Assembly (NCBI GenBank): GCA_035526665.1
Contig: DATLBY010000161.1
Coordinates: 1-25,713 of the forward strand
Direction: 5' to 3'
Source of the DNA: DATLBY01 sp035526665
Lineage (GTDB): Bacteria > Acidobacteriota > Terriglobia > Bryobacterales > Bryobacteraceae
Length of the DNA: 25,713 nucleotides
The notes under the pieces are model-generated. The model did not search any database, was not told the DNA's origin, and was given only the letters and a program-made list of their open reading frames with translations. The position numbers and the translations under genes were made by a program. Positions 8,133-16,283 of this stretch are shown here, piece after piece (position 1 is the stretch's first letter; each line of letters opens with the position of its first letter).

Positions 8133-9926
8133 TCACTCCCCGATGGCGATGACCAGATTCTGCCCGTTAGCCACTCCGTCCACCATCAGCTCGATCGGCT
8201 GATCGCCGCCTGGGACGATCGGAATCACCACGTTGAATTGATACAGCCCGATGCTGCCGCTGACCATTCCTGCGAACAAGACTTGGGCAGGCACTCCGCC
8301 GATCTTTACTTGATAGGGCAGCGCCATAGGCGAACCCTGTGCGGCGACCACCCCAGCTTGCGTGGGCGGACTCGTCGCGCCGCAGCCCAAAGCATAAATC
8401 GCCACGGTGTCTCCTGGCCTGGCAGCTATAAAAGGCACGCCTGGGAGCATGTTGGGCCGGCCGATATAGGTGGCGAAATCCGGCGTGAGAGCGACTACAT
8501 ATTGTTTCCCGCCCACATTAAATTGCGCAACGCTCTGCAGAGTCGGCGATAGACGAACGCGGTTTGCCGTTACGACATTGCTGATGCCCAAGGACGTTTT
8601 TACCTGGATCTGTACCAGTCCGGTAGCCGTATCTTCCGGCGTGTTGATGTTGATCTGCCCCGGGCTAATGTAATAAACAAACGCACTCTTCCCATTTACC
8701 GTGACACTCACCCCATCCAGGGAAGTGGGCGCGCTACTGCCGCTGAAGTCGCTGCCTGCCCAGAGCCGCGAGACAGTGGCAAAGTTGGAACCGTAAATCT
8801 CCACGTAGGTATTCGATGAAAAACCTGCATTGCCCAGAAATGCCGTAACCACGGGATTGGACGCGCGGATGGCGGGCACCGGCGGAGGTGAGATCTTACG
8901 AATTTTGAAGGAGTTGCGATCGATGAAAATCAAGTTTCCCCCCGCATCCATCGTCATGCCCGTGGGCCAGTTTACCTGCGCCCGGACGGCAGGCCCGCCG
9001 TCGCCTGCGCTCCCCGCTGTGCCCGTCCCCGCATAGGTATTAATTACTCCACTCGTATTCACCTTTCGGATGCGGCTATCCAGTGCGTCTGAGATGTAGA
9101 TGTTGCCGCCGGAGTCCACCGCCAAGCCGCTGGCCGAGCGGATTTGCGCCGCGGTAGCAGGTCCGCCGTCGCCGGTAAAGCCGGAAGCTCCAGTCCCGGC
9201 CACGGTCGAGATAGTTCCATTGAGCGCCACCCTTCGGATGCGGCTAAAACCATAGAATCTCCCGTCTCCATCGTCCGTGAAGTAAAGGCTTCCATCCGGA
9301 CCCAGGGCCAGCCATAACGGGCAAGCGTCGGCGGAGGTCGCCAAACCTCCGTCTCCCGATTGGAAAGGGCACCGGCCGGTCCCGGCCACCGTGGTGATGG
9401 TTCCGCCGGCCGAGATCTTGCGTATTCGGAAATTACTGATCTCCGAGACAAAGAGATTGCCTGCCGGATCCAAAACAAGACTGGCGGGACCATTGAGCTT
9501 TGCGGATGTAGCCGGCCCGCCATCGCCGGAAAATCCGCTGGTCGACCCCGCAAGCGTGGTGATGATGCCATTCGGCGCCACTTTGCGGATTCGCTCGTTA
9601 CCGTAATCCGCGATGTAGACCGTGCCATCGGGCGCCACGGCTGTGCCGAGCGGCTGCCTGAGTTGAGCGCTCGTTGCCAGCGCTCCATCGCCCGAGTAAC
9701 CTGCTGTACCGGTTCCAGCGATCACGGTGGTGGCGCCCAGAGAGTCCACCTTATACACCACGTGTTTGGTGGAGTCGGCGGCGTAAAGGTTGCCTGCCGC
9801 ATCCACTGACACGTTGTAAACCAGCCCCCAACTCGAATTTCCACCAATACTGGTGATATTTTGAGCCTGCACGGGTAGAGCGGCTGTCACCAACCAGAGA
9901 CAACGAAGAACTCTTGTGGCATCCAT
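8133..9926 (-). CDS. secreted NHL-repeat protein with Solibacter-type C-terminal domain
   Basis: This is a 597-residue protein with a Sec signal peptide (LRCLWLVTAALPVQA, cleavage near residue 21). Residues about 40-345 form five or six NHL-type propeller units, each with a core such as GDGGPATSAKL, then a PxGLAVDxxGNIYISD-like strand and RIRKV. Residues about 355-597 match the domain known from Solibacter proteins (TIGR03437-like): NAGFSSNTYVEIYGSNF, YISPGQININTPEDT, GDTVAIYALGCGATSP and the final IELMVDGVANGQNLVIAIGE. NHL propellers usually bind protein, RNA or carbohydrate; the C-terminal domain has no known function and is largely confined to this lineage. It is divergent from the kinase gene and convergent with the DinB-like gene. 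An extracellular or cell-surface role is likely. Confidence 0.93.
   Translation of the reverse strand: MDATRVLRCLWLVTAALPVQAQNITSIGGNSSWGLVYNVSVDAAGNLYAADSTKHVVYKVDSLGATTVIAGTGTAGYSGDGALATSAQLRQPLGTAVAPDGTVYIADYGNERIRKVAPNGIITTLAGSTSGFSGDGGPATSAKLNGPASLVLDPAGNLFVSEISNFRIRKISAGGTITTVAGTGRCPFQSGDGGLATSADACPLWLALGPDGSLYFTDDGDGRFYGFSRIRRVALNGTISTVAGTGASGFTGDGGPATAAQIRSASGLAVDSGGNIYISDALDSRIRKVNTSGVINTYAGTGTAGSAGDGGPAVRAQVNWPTGMTMDAGGNLIFIDRNSFKIRKISPPPVPAIRASNPVVTAFLGNAGFSSNTYVEIYGSNFATVSRLWAGSDFSGSSAPTSLDGVSVTVNGKSAFVYYISPGQININTPEDTATGLVQIQVKTSLGISNVVTANRVRLSPTLQSVAQFNVGGKQYVVALTPDFATYIGRPNMLPGVPFIAARPGDTVAIYALGCGATSPPTQAGVVAAQGSPMALPYQVKIGGVPAQVLFAGMVSGSIGLYQFNVVIPIVPGGDQPIELMVDGVANGQNLVIAIGE
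8891..9806 (-). repeat. tandem NHL coding repeats
   Basis: Five to six imperfect in-frame units of about 50-60 codons lie in the NHL-repeat gene. Each encodes an AGTGxxGxxGDGG(P/L)ATxA-like turn, a hydrophobic strand and an RIRK(V/I) segment. DNA similarity between units is clear in the GGxCCGCCGTCGCC-type blocks, which suggests duplication of one blade and divergence afterwards. Confidence 0.8.
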
Positions 9927-10029
9927 GTCTCTACATGCGTGACGGCAGCTGGAAATTGCGAAAACTTATTTTTCGCGTGCCGGGCGAGTCTTATCGCAAG
10001 TATGATTTAAGGACCGTAAGCATCCGCGC

Positions 10030-13000
10030 ATGTGCCGATCAGCCGTCCTCTTAGCTTTCGCGGGATTGTGCGGACTTCTTCCGCTCCGGGCGGCGCCGCA
10101 CCGTTTTCGCCTGCACCCCAACCCGGCGATCACAATCCTTGCGATGACGGAAGGCCCGGATGGATTCCTGTGGCTGGCTGCGCAGGACGGATTGTACCGT
10201 TTCGACGGATTCCATTACCAGAAAATCCCCGGCTTCCCCTTCGGATCAGCTCGGTTTATCGCCCGCAGACAGGATGGTTCTCTTTGGATTGCGGGAGCTC
10301 AGGGGCTGGTCCGCTATCAGGATCGCTTTGAGACCTTGTGGCGGGAAGAGGTGAGCGAGCTTGCTGTGCTTGCCCGGCAGGTGATTTTCAGGAGCAACCA
10401 GCGTTACCTCAGCGTTCATTTGGACGGCTCCATACAGCCGTTTGCCTGGGACGGGCGCGATTCTCTCACCCCGGAATCCAACGGTTTGGTGTGGTTCGCG
10501 AGCAGCCGGGAACTGCGGGCTCTGCTGGTTGACCCTGATCACCCCCAGGTGACGCGGCAGGCGGTTCATCTGCCCGATCGGTTTGACCAGGTGGTACGCG
10601 ACTCTCGCGAACGGATCTGGGCGGCGGACGCCACTCGAGCGGCCGGCATCGGAGCGGGCCCTCCCCCGGCGCAATTGATGCGTCGCCCCAGCCAGAAGAC
10701 AGATCGGCCGCGCCCCCTGTTCACCGGCCCCAACGGACAAAGCTGGTTTCTCGGTGAGACGATCCGGGAACTCACTAGCTCCGTGGCGTTTGCCGATCGC
10801 TCCCTGCACGATCAGTACCAGCCAACAGCGGGCTACCAGGACCGGCGGGGGCACGTGTGGGCGGCCAGGCTGGGCCGGGGCCTGATGGAGTGGATTCCAG
10901 ACGCGGACTGGCAGCGCTGGTTTTCAGATGACTTCGATGCCCTGCCCTCGGCCCAGGTGACGCAAGCTCCCGACGGATCGATCGTCGCAGGAACTCACGG
11001 GAATCTGTATCGTCTTGACCGGCACCGCGGGACGTGGCTTCCGCTAGGCAAGGAATTCCGCCGCTATGCCGCGCTGCTTCCGCTTTCCAGCGGTGGATTT
11101 CTGGCCTCTCTCCGCAAATTCGGATTGGTCCGCCTCTCTCCCTCTGCGGAGATTGTCGAACGTCCTGCGAATCCGCTCCCAACGGCGGAAGAGTATCGAG
11201 TGCTCGTCAAGGACGGCAAAAACCGCATTTGGGTGGGGAATAAAATCGCGCTCCTGAGGGTGGAAGGCCGCCCCGGGTCGCTGCGCCTGCGCCGCGAGGA
11301 CCTGCCAGGCACTGACCGGACCCAGTATGTCCAGGCCGTGGATCTGCATCTGGACAGCGCGGGGCGTCTGTGGCTGGGATACGCCGGCGGGATCGCCTGG
11401 CTGGATGATCAGGACCAATGGCACAGGGTGCCCACGGACCGGCCCGTGGAAAAGGTACGTTCCTTCGCGCTGGCTGACCCGGTGGAGGGGGAGGACATTT
11501 GGGTGGCATACCGGAGTCCCGGGCGATTTTCAAGGCTGCGGAAGAAGGGGGACCAATGGAAGGTGACGGATTTTGCTTCCGCCGCAGGTTATGGACCCGA
11601 TGATACGCACTTTATTCAGCGCGACTCCCGCGGCTGGATCTGGCGAGGCAGTGCCGATGGCGTTCACATCTCCGACGGGATTCACATGGAACCGAATGAC
11701 TGGATTCATATCTCGCTCCAGAACGGACTCGCTACCGCCTCCACCGATCAGTACGGGTTCTTGGAAGATCGGGAAGGCGGCGTGTGGATCGCCGGTGAAG
11801 ATGGCATCTCGCATTTGCAGCCGGATGGCGCGTGGTTCGAATCTCCCCGGAATGCGTCTCCGCCTCGAATCACACGCATCGCCGTCGATGGGCTCGAAAC
11901 GGCTATTGGCTCCGCTCCGCTGCTCGCCGCCACGGACAATTTACGGATCGAGGTGGGTTCACTGGAAGCTCCTGCTTTTCGAGATTATCCCTTCCGTTAC
12001 CGCTTGCGGCCGTTATTTACAGACTGGCGGCTTTCCCGCGATGGAACGCTCCAGTTTCCGCGCCTTCGGCCGGACGCCTACACCTTGGAGGTCGCATATA
12101 CGGGCAATAGCGCAGCACAGCAATTGACCTTCCCATTTCAAATTGGGGGTCCAGCTAGAGCCGTTCCTGGCATCTGGCTGCTCTCATTGCCGCTGGGAGG
12201 CTGGACGCTGGTTTGGCTAGCCCGCCGTTTGCCTTGGCCGGAGCGAATTCGCTATTGGGTGGGGAAAAGTCTTTTCGTGCTGCGACGCCGGTTCAGCGGA
12301 AGAGAATCATCCAGCCCCGGCAACAAAGACGGCTGTTTTCCCGATCGTTCCGGCGAGATCCTCGCCGACCGGTACCAAGTTCTGAGAGCGGTTTCGAGTG
12401 GAGGTTTCTCGACGGTCTATGAAGCGCACGATCTGAAAAACGATCACGCGCGCGTCGCTGTGAAGATTCTCCAGACCGCAGCCGCCGATGAGGGGTGGCT
12501 GCGCGACCGCTTCGCCCATGAAATTGCGGCCTTGCGAACGGTGCATCATCCCGCCGTGGTGCCGGTGTTGGATTCCTGGATCAGTCCGGAAGGTGAACCT
12601 TGCCTGGCGATGCCCTTCCTGGAGGGTCCCACGCTGCGAGCAGCACTCAATGGCGCAATGTTGCAAGGCCATTCCGCCGGCGTGATCCGCGCGCTCGGCA
12701 GCGCAGTGGCGGAAATTCACCGCCGTGGAATTGTACATCGGGACCTCAAGCCCGAAAACGTCATGCTCCGGAAACTTCCCACGGGTGAATGGCATCCCGT
12801 GATTATCGATTTTGGAACGGCAAGTCTGCGAGGCAAGCGGGACCAACTCGCGAGCACGACTCTTCTGGCCGGCTCCTTTCATTACATGGCGCCGGAACGG
12901 CTCACGGGCCACTATTCTCAGGCGAGCGACGTGTATAGTCTCGGCGTTATGATTCTGGAAGTGATCACAGGACGTCGCCTGGCCGATTTGCGCGTCTTGG

Positions 13001-13179
13001 TTTCAGACGAGGCCTTTGCCGGGGAACTCGCTCGAGTGATCGGGTCGGCGGTAGGGCCGGAAATCTCGAATCCCGTCGTGCATGAACTCTCGAAAGCCTA
13101 CGATCCCCGGCCCCAGGGGAGGCCTTCCAACGTGGAAGACTGGTCCGAGACCTTGGCCGCACTCCTGGATCGTGCTTGA
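10030..13179 (+). CDS. propeller/Y_Y_Y sensor transmembrane serine/threonine protein kinase
   Basis: This is a 1049-residue membrane protein. A signal peptide or anchor (VLLAFAGLCGLLPLRA) is followed by about nine or ten two-component-type propeller blades up to about residue 620, with motifs such as EGPDGFLWLAAQDGLYRFDG and DREGGVWIAGEDGISHLQPD. A Y_Y_Y-like domain spans about 634-707 and a single transmembrane helix about 714-733. A Hanks-type kinase domain runs from 781 to the end: a glycine loop (SSGGFSTVY), the VAVK lysine near 812, HRDLKPEN near 902, DFG near 927 and APE near 954. The kinase motifs are intact, so it should be active. The N-terminal sensor would be periplasmic and the kinase cytoplasmic. 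Propeller-Y_Y_Y sensors normally end in a histidine kinase, so this fusion is unusual. A possible -10 (TATGAT, 10001-10006) precedes the gene. Confidence 0.93.
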   Translation: MCRSAVLLAFAGLCGLLPLRAAPHRFRLHPNPAITILAMTEGPDGFLWLAAQDGLYRFDGFHYQKIPGFPFGSARFIARRQDGSLWIAGAQGLVRYQDRFETLWREEVSELAVLARQVIFRSNQRYLSVHLDGSIQPFAWDGRDSLTPESNGLVWFASSRELRALLVDPDHPQVTRQAVHLPDRFDQVVRDSRERIWAADATRAAGIGAGPPPAQLMRRPSQKTDRPRPLFTGPNGQSWFLGETIRELTSSVAFADRSLHDQYQPTAGYQDRRGHVWAARLGRGLMEWIPDADWQRWFSDDFDALPSAQVTQAPDGSIVAGTHGNLYRLDRHRGTWLPLGKEFRRYAALLPLSSGGFLASLRKFGLVRLSPSAEIVERPANPLPTAEEYRVLVKDGKNRIWVGNKIALLRVEGRPGSLRLRREDLPGTDRTQYVQAVDLHLDSAGRLWLGYAGGIAWLDDQDQWHRVPTDRPVEKVRSFALADPVEGEDIWVAYRSPGRFSRLRKKGDQWKVTDFASAAGYGPDDTHFIQRDSRGWIWRGSADGVHISDGIHMEPNDWIHISLQNGLATASTDQYGFLEDREGGVWIAGEDGISHLQPDGAWFESPRNASPPRITRIAVDGLETAIGSAPLLAATDNLRIEVGSLEAPAFRDYPFRYRLRPLFTDWRLSRDGTLQFPRLRPDAYTLEVAYTGNSAAQQLTFPFQIGGPARAVPGIWLLSLPLGGWTLVWLARRLPWPERIRYWVGKSLFVLRRRFSGRESSSPGNKDGCFPDRSGEILADRYQVLRAVSSGGFSTVYEAHDLKNDHARVAVKILQTAAADEGWLRDRFAHEIAALRTVHHPAVVPVLDSWISPEGEPCLAMPFLEGPTLRAALNGAMLQGHSAGVIRALGSAVAEIHRRGIVHRDLKPENVMLRKLPTGEWHPVIIDFGTASLRGKRDQLASTTLLAGSFHYMAPERLTGHYSQASDVYSLGVMILEVITGRRLADLRVLVSDEAFAGELARVIGSAVGPEISNPVVHELSKAYDPRPQGRPSNVEDWSETLAALLDRA

Positions 13180-13733
13180 CTCGAAGAGATTCGTTCCGCC
13201 ATCCACTGAATACCAAAATCGTAATCCGCCCGCACGCGCCATACCTGGCGGCTCTGGTCCCGCGCGACTTCTTTCAGCGTCAACCCTTCCACCGAGCGGA
13301 GCCACACCGTCCGCGCTGCCGCCGGGTCGAGCTTTTGTAGATTTCCGAAGACGTTTCTGATCGCCAGGAGATCCTCGGCACTGGTATCGACGTCGTGCGA
13401 AGCAAGTAGTAATTCGGAGACTGACTCAGGCGCGACTTTCTTGGCCGCGGCCCGGCTGCGGGCGTGGTCGATCAGCACCTGCCGCATCGCGCGCGCGGAT
13501 ATGCGGAAGAAGTGATCCTCGTCCAGCACGCGCATTTCCAAGCGGTGCAGTTTCAGGAAGAGTTCGGCCACCAGTGCGGTGGGTTGCAAAGTGTGGCCGC
13601 GGCGTTCCCGCCGCAAGAGCGCCGATGCGATAGACCGGAGACGGTAAAACGCGATCTTGTACACCGCATCGCGAGCGGACCAATCGCCGCCCTGGGCCTT
13701 CTCCCACAACAATTCGAAGCCCGGAATATTCAC
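13098..13733 (-). CDS. ECF-type RNA polymerase sigma factor
   Basis: This is a sigma-70 ECF-like protein of 211 residues. I prefer the GTG at 13731-13733 as start, because GGAGG (complement of 13742-13746) lies 8 nt before it; a TTG at 13763 in the same frame lacks a ribosome site. Region 2 is recognisable from ALLRRERRGHTLQPTALVAE to FFRISARAMRQVLIDHARSR. Region 4 has the helix-turn-helix LRSVEGLTLKEVARDQS followed by VWRVRADYDFGIQWMAERI. This form belongs to the PF07638-like group common in Acidobacteria and Planctomycetes, often near Ser/Thr kinases. About 27 C-terminal codons lie antisense to the end of the kinase gene (82-nt overlap of the two coding regions). No anti-sigma gene is adjacent, so phosphorylation by the neighbouring kinase is conceivable but unproven. 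Confidence 0.88.
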   Translation of the reverse strand: MNIPGFELLWEKAQGGDWSARDAVYKIAFYRLRSIASALLRRERRGHTLQPTALVAELFLKLHRLEMRVLDEDHFFRISARAMRQVLIDHARSRAAAKKVAPESVSELLLASHDVDTSAEDLLAIRNVFGNLQKLDPAAARTVWLRSVEGLTLKEVARDQSRQVWRVRADYDFGIQWMAERISSSQARSRSAAKVSDQSSTLEGLPWGRGS

Positions 13734-13863
13734 CGGTAGCGCCTCCGCCTCTCTATTGGTCAAGTAGGATTTCTATTGTAGCTCTGTGGACCGGACTCTG
13801 GCGGCGCAAGACCCGGAAGGCCGATGGACAACTAGCCGCAGCTGGGACAACCTGCCCAGCAGC

Positions 13864-14628
13864 TCAACGCGTCTTGCGTAGCCGGTAATCTTCCACCTGC
13901 GGCATTTTAATGACGCGGCACATTTCAAAAATGCGCGAGCGCGCCCGGCTGCCAATCCGCTCTGCCAGGGAGGTTCGATACTCCGGCTTGCTTCCTGGCC
14001 CGGCGGATCGGTCGACCAGAGAGCTTCCCGCGTCGGCGTCCGGAAGGTTCGTCGTTGCGATGAGCGGCTTTTTGTTGTTGCAGCGATACGTGATTAACGA
14101 GGTGACGGTGTCCTCCACCCAATCGGTAACGCGGTGCGCGCCCAAATCGTCCAGCAGCAGGATCTCCGCATCCAAAGCGGAGCGGTAGGCCTCGCGGTCA
14201 CTCGAGCCGGATGTAGGATCATAACCCGATCGCATGCGGTCCAGCAGGTTCTGATAATCGAAGAAAATGCCCTCAAATCCGCGGTGCATCAATCTTCGTA
14301 AGGCCGCCACCGCTAGATGTGTCTTGCCGGTACCCGGGTCCCCGATCAAGAGCAGGCCCGGCTTGTCCGTAACGGGGAACTCGCGCGCATAGGAGCTCAC
14401 CTGCGTCATTACGTGGGCCAGCGCGCGATTCGCGGTCGGATTGTCCGGAGGCAGGCTAAAGTTATCGAAGGATGCCTTTCGATACAGCGGCGGAATCCCC
14501 GAATTCTCCTGAATCTGTTGCGCCCGGGCGGCCACCCCGCAATCGCACCGCTCAGCGCCGGAGAGACCGTTGCGCTCCACGATAATCCATCCCGAACCGC
14601 TGCACTTTGGGCAACCCTGATCCGCCAT
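13864..14628 (-). CDS. DnaC/DnaI-like AAA+ ATPase (putative helicase loader) with N-terminal zinc motif
   Basis: This is a 254-residue protein starting at the ATG at 14626-14628; an adjacent TTG at 14631 is less likely. The N-terminus has a likely zinc site, CPKC at 6-9 and CDC at 28-30. The AAA+ core shows Walker A GDPGTGKT at 96-103, Walker B ILLLDDLG with Asp160 and Asp161, a sensor-1 ATTNLP, and an arginine-rich LAERIGSRARSRIFEMC resembling the DnaC/DnaI sensor-2 region. The family loads the replicative helicase DnaB; the related IstB proteins assist transposition, but no transposase is present. The gene begins 7 nt after the stop of the biotin-carrier gene, so the two probably share a transcript. 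The function as a helicase loader is inferred from family, and no replication gene is nearby. Confidence 0.88.
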   Translation of the reverse strand: MADQGCPKCSGSGWIIVERNGLSGAERCDCGVAARAQQIQENSGIPPLYRKASFDNFSLPPDNPTANRALAHVMTQVSSYAREFPVTDKPGLLLIGDPGTGKTHLAVAALRRLMHRGFEGIFFDYQNLLDRMRSGYDPTSGSSDREAYRSALDAEILLLDDLGAHRVTDWVEDTVTSLITYRCNNKKPLIATTNLPDADAGSSLVDRSAGPGSKPEYRTSLAERIGSRARSRIFEMCRVIKMPQVEDYRLRKTR

Positions 14629-14635
14629 CAAGCTT

Positions 14636-15130
14636 CTATTCCACCACGGCCAGGATATCTCCGGCGCTCACCGTACTGCCGGTCGCGACCGGCAGCGAGA
14701 TCACCTGGCCCGGTTTTAGCGCCTTCATCTCATTCTGCATTTTCATTGCTTCAATCACGACCAGCCCCTGGCCGGCTTCGACCGCATCGCCCTCCGAAAC
14801 AAGAAGCCGTATGATTTTTCCGGGCATGGGGGCCATTAGGGTCTGCCTGCCCTCGTGACCAGCGGCGGTTCCGCTCCGGCGGCTGTCACGAGGATCGCGC
14901 AGCTCCACCGGAATGCGGACTCCGCTCACTTCGATGACCATGCGCTCCTTCTCCCGGATCACTCGGGCCTCGAAGCTTCTTCCGTTCAGGATTACCGAGT
15001 AGACGCCGGGTTCGGCCTCCGCCAGGGAAGCCTCCCAGGCGGCGCCGTTCAGGGTAAAGCGGTGTACCTCACCGCGAGTTTCAAGCCGCAGTACCTGAGT
15101 CTCGCCGTCGATCACAAGGTGCCGGACCAT
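14636..15130 (-). CDS. biotin/lipoyl-attachment (biotin carboxyl carrier) protein
   Basis: This is a 164-residue protein with start ATG at 15128-15130; a TTG two codons upstream is possible but has no supporting ribosome site. The C-terminal 70 residues form a biotinyl domain: MAPMPGKIIRLLVSEGDAVE leads to the biotin site EAMKM (127-131), where Lys130 would be biotinylated. The N-terminal half (residues 1-80) is a beta-rich domain like that preceding the biotinyl domain in acyl-CoA carboxylase alpha subunits. Such proteins carry CO2 between carboxylase and carboxyltransferase subunits, but no carboxylase subunit lies in this window. It is divergent from the DUF58 gene (58-bp gap) and upstream of the DnaC-like gene. 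Confidence 0.9.
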   Translation of the reverse strand: MVRHLVIDGETQVLRLETRGEVHRFTLNGAAWEASLAEAEPGVYSVILNGRSFEARVIREKERMVIEVSGVRIPVELRDPRDSRRSGTAAGHEGRQTLMAPMPGKIIRLLVSEGDAVEAGQGLVVIEAMKMQNEMKALKPGQVISLPVATGSTVSAGDILAVVE

Positions 15131-15188
15131 CGTCAAAGAGTACCAGCTTTACCGCTCATCCCCGCTGTGCGATCATTCGGGCGGGTCT

Positions 15189-16283
15189 ATGCGCAGCTTC
15201 TGGAACAATCTCCGCCGGGCGCTGGAAGATGGCATGCGCCAGCATGTGACGAAGCTTGGCTTCTTGTTCACAATCACCATTCTGCTGGTGGGCATAGCCG
15301 CGTTTATTTCCGCCAACAATCTCCTTTTTTTGCTGCTTGCGTCGCTGCTGTCCACTTTTCTAATCTCCGGCTTCATCAGCCGTCTTGGATTGGCGAATCT
15401 CGAACTTGACATCGAGCACCCGGAACATATCGCCGCCGGCAGACCGATAATTGGACACATCATTATCAAGAATGCCAAGCGTTGGATGCCGTCGTTCTCC
15501 ATTCACTTGAGCGGGGCTCCCGAAAGTGGCGTCGCGCGCGATCTCTATATTCCGATGCTGCCGGCCGGTTCTACTTTGCAGGTTTCCGTGGAGTTGCTGT
15601 TCTCGCGGCGCGGACTCTACCGCGATAACGCGTTCTACTTCGAAAGCCGCTTCCCGTTCGGTTTTACCCACCGGCGAGCCCAGGTGAGGCTCGAGCGTGA
15701 AATCCTGGTGTACCCGCGCGTGGATCCTCAAGGGCAGGCGCAGGACTTCCTGGCCGAAATTGTTGGAGAAATCGAATCCCGGCAAAGAGGCCGCGGTAAC
15801 GACTTCTACCGCATTCGCCCGTACGAAATCCTGGAAAGCGCCCGCCATGTCGACTGGAAATCCACGGCGCATACCGGCAGTCTGCAGGTCCGTGAGTTTG
15901 CTCGCGAGCAGGACCAGAGCGTCACTCTGTTTTTGGATCTGGACACTACCGGGGCACCGCCGGAATGGTTTGAGAACGCGATCGGTTTTTGCGCCTTCCT
16001 CTGCTGGAGCTTGACCCTGCAGAACACACCAGTGCGGATGCAGACGCAACAATTTGACTGTCTCGTCCCCAATGAGGCCACTGCGTATACTATTCTCAGG
16101 TATCTGGCGCTGGTAACCCCAGTCGCCGGGGTCCAACCGTCTCCACCCGATGCAGACTCTAGTTTTTCCGTCATTCTCACGCCGCAAGCGTCGCGCCTCA
16201 TCGAGGCAGGCTGGAAGCCTGATCGCAGCTTTGGCCCTGATGATCTCGACTGCAGCCGCACAGCCGGCGGCTCCGGATCCTAA
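15189..16283 (+). CDS. DUF58 domain-containing membrane protein
   Basis: This is a 364-residue protein with two adjacent transmembrane helices near residues 22-60 (FLFTITILLVGIAAF and NNLLFLLLASLLSTFLISG). After a beta-rich region comes the DUF58 signature, YRIRPYEILESARHVDWKST followed by LQVREFAREQDQSVTLFLDL; the FLDLD is a VWA-like metal-site strand. DUF58 proteins typically accompany a MoxR ATPase and VWA proteins; neither is present here. The C-terminal 40 or so codons overlap the start of the TonB-receptor gene in another frame. No role has been fixed for the family; links to envelope-protein assembly have been suggested. A GGGCGGG stretch lies 3 nt before the ATG. Confidence 0.9.
   Translation: MRSFWNNLRRALEDGMRQHVTKLGFLFTITILLVGIAAFISANNLLFLLLASLLSTFLISGFISRLGLANLELDIEHPEHIAAGRPIIGHIIIKNAKRWMPSFSIHLSGAPESGVARDLYIPMLPAGSTLQVSVELLFSRRGLYRDNAFYFESRFPFGFTHRRAQVRLEREILVYPRVDPQGQAQDFLAEIVGEIESRQRGRGNDFYRIRPYEILESARHVDWKSTAHTGSLQVREFAREQDQSVTLFLDLDTTGAPPEWFENAIGFCAFLCWSLTLQNTPVRMQTQQFDCLVPNEATAYTILRYLALVTPVAGVQPSPPDADSSFSVILTPQASRLIEAGWKPDRSFGPDDLDCSRTAGGSGS

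Noticed and set aside
13841..13860. GCTGGG/CCCAGC inverted repeat after the DnaC-like gene
   Set aside because: It is a six-bp stem without a T-run; too weak to call a terminator.
13864..14628. IstB transposition helper instead of a DnaC-like loader
   Set aside because: There is no IS21-type transposase or terminal inverted repeat nearby, and the N-terminal zinc motif fits DnaC/DnaI-like proteins better.
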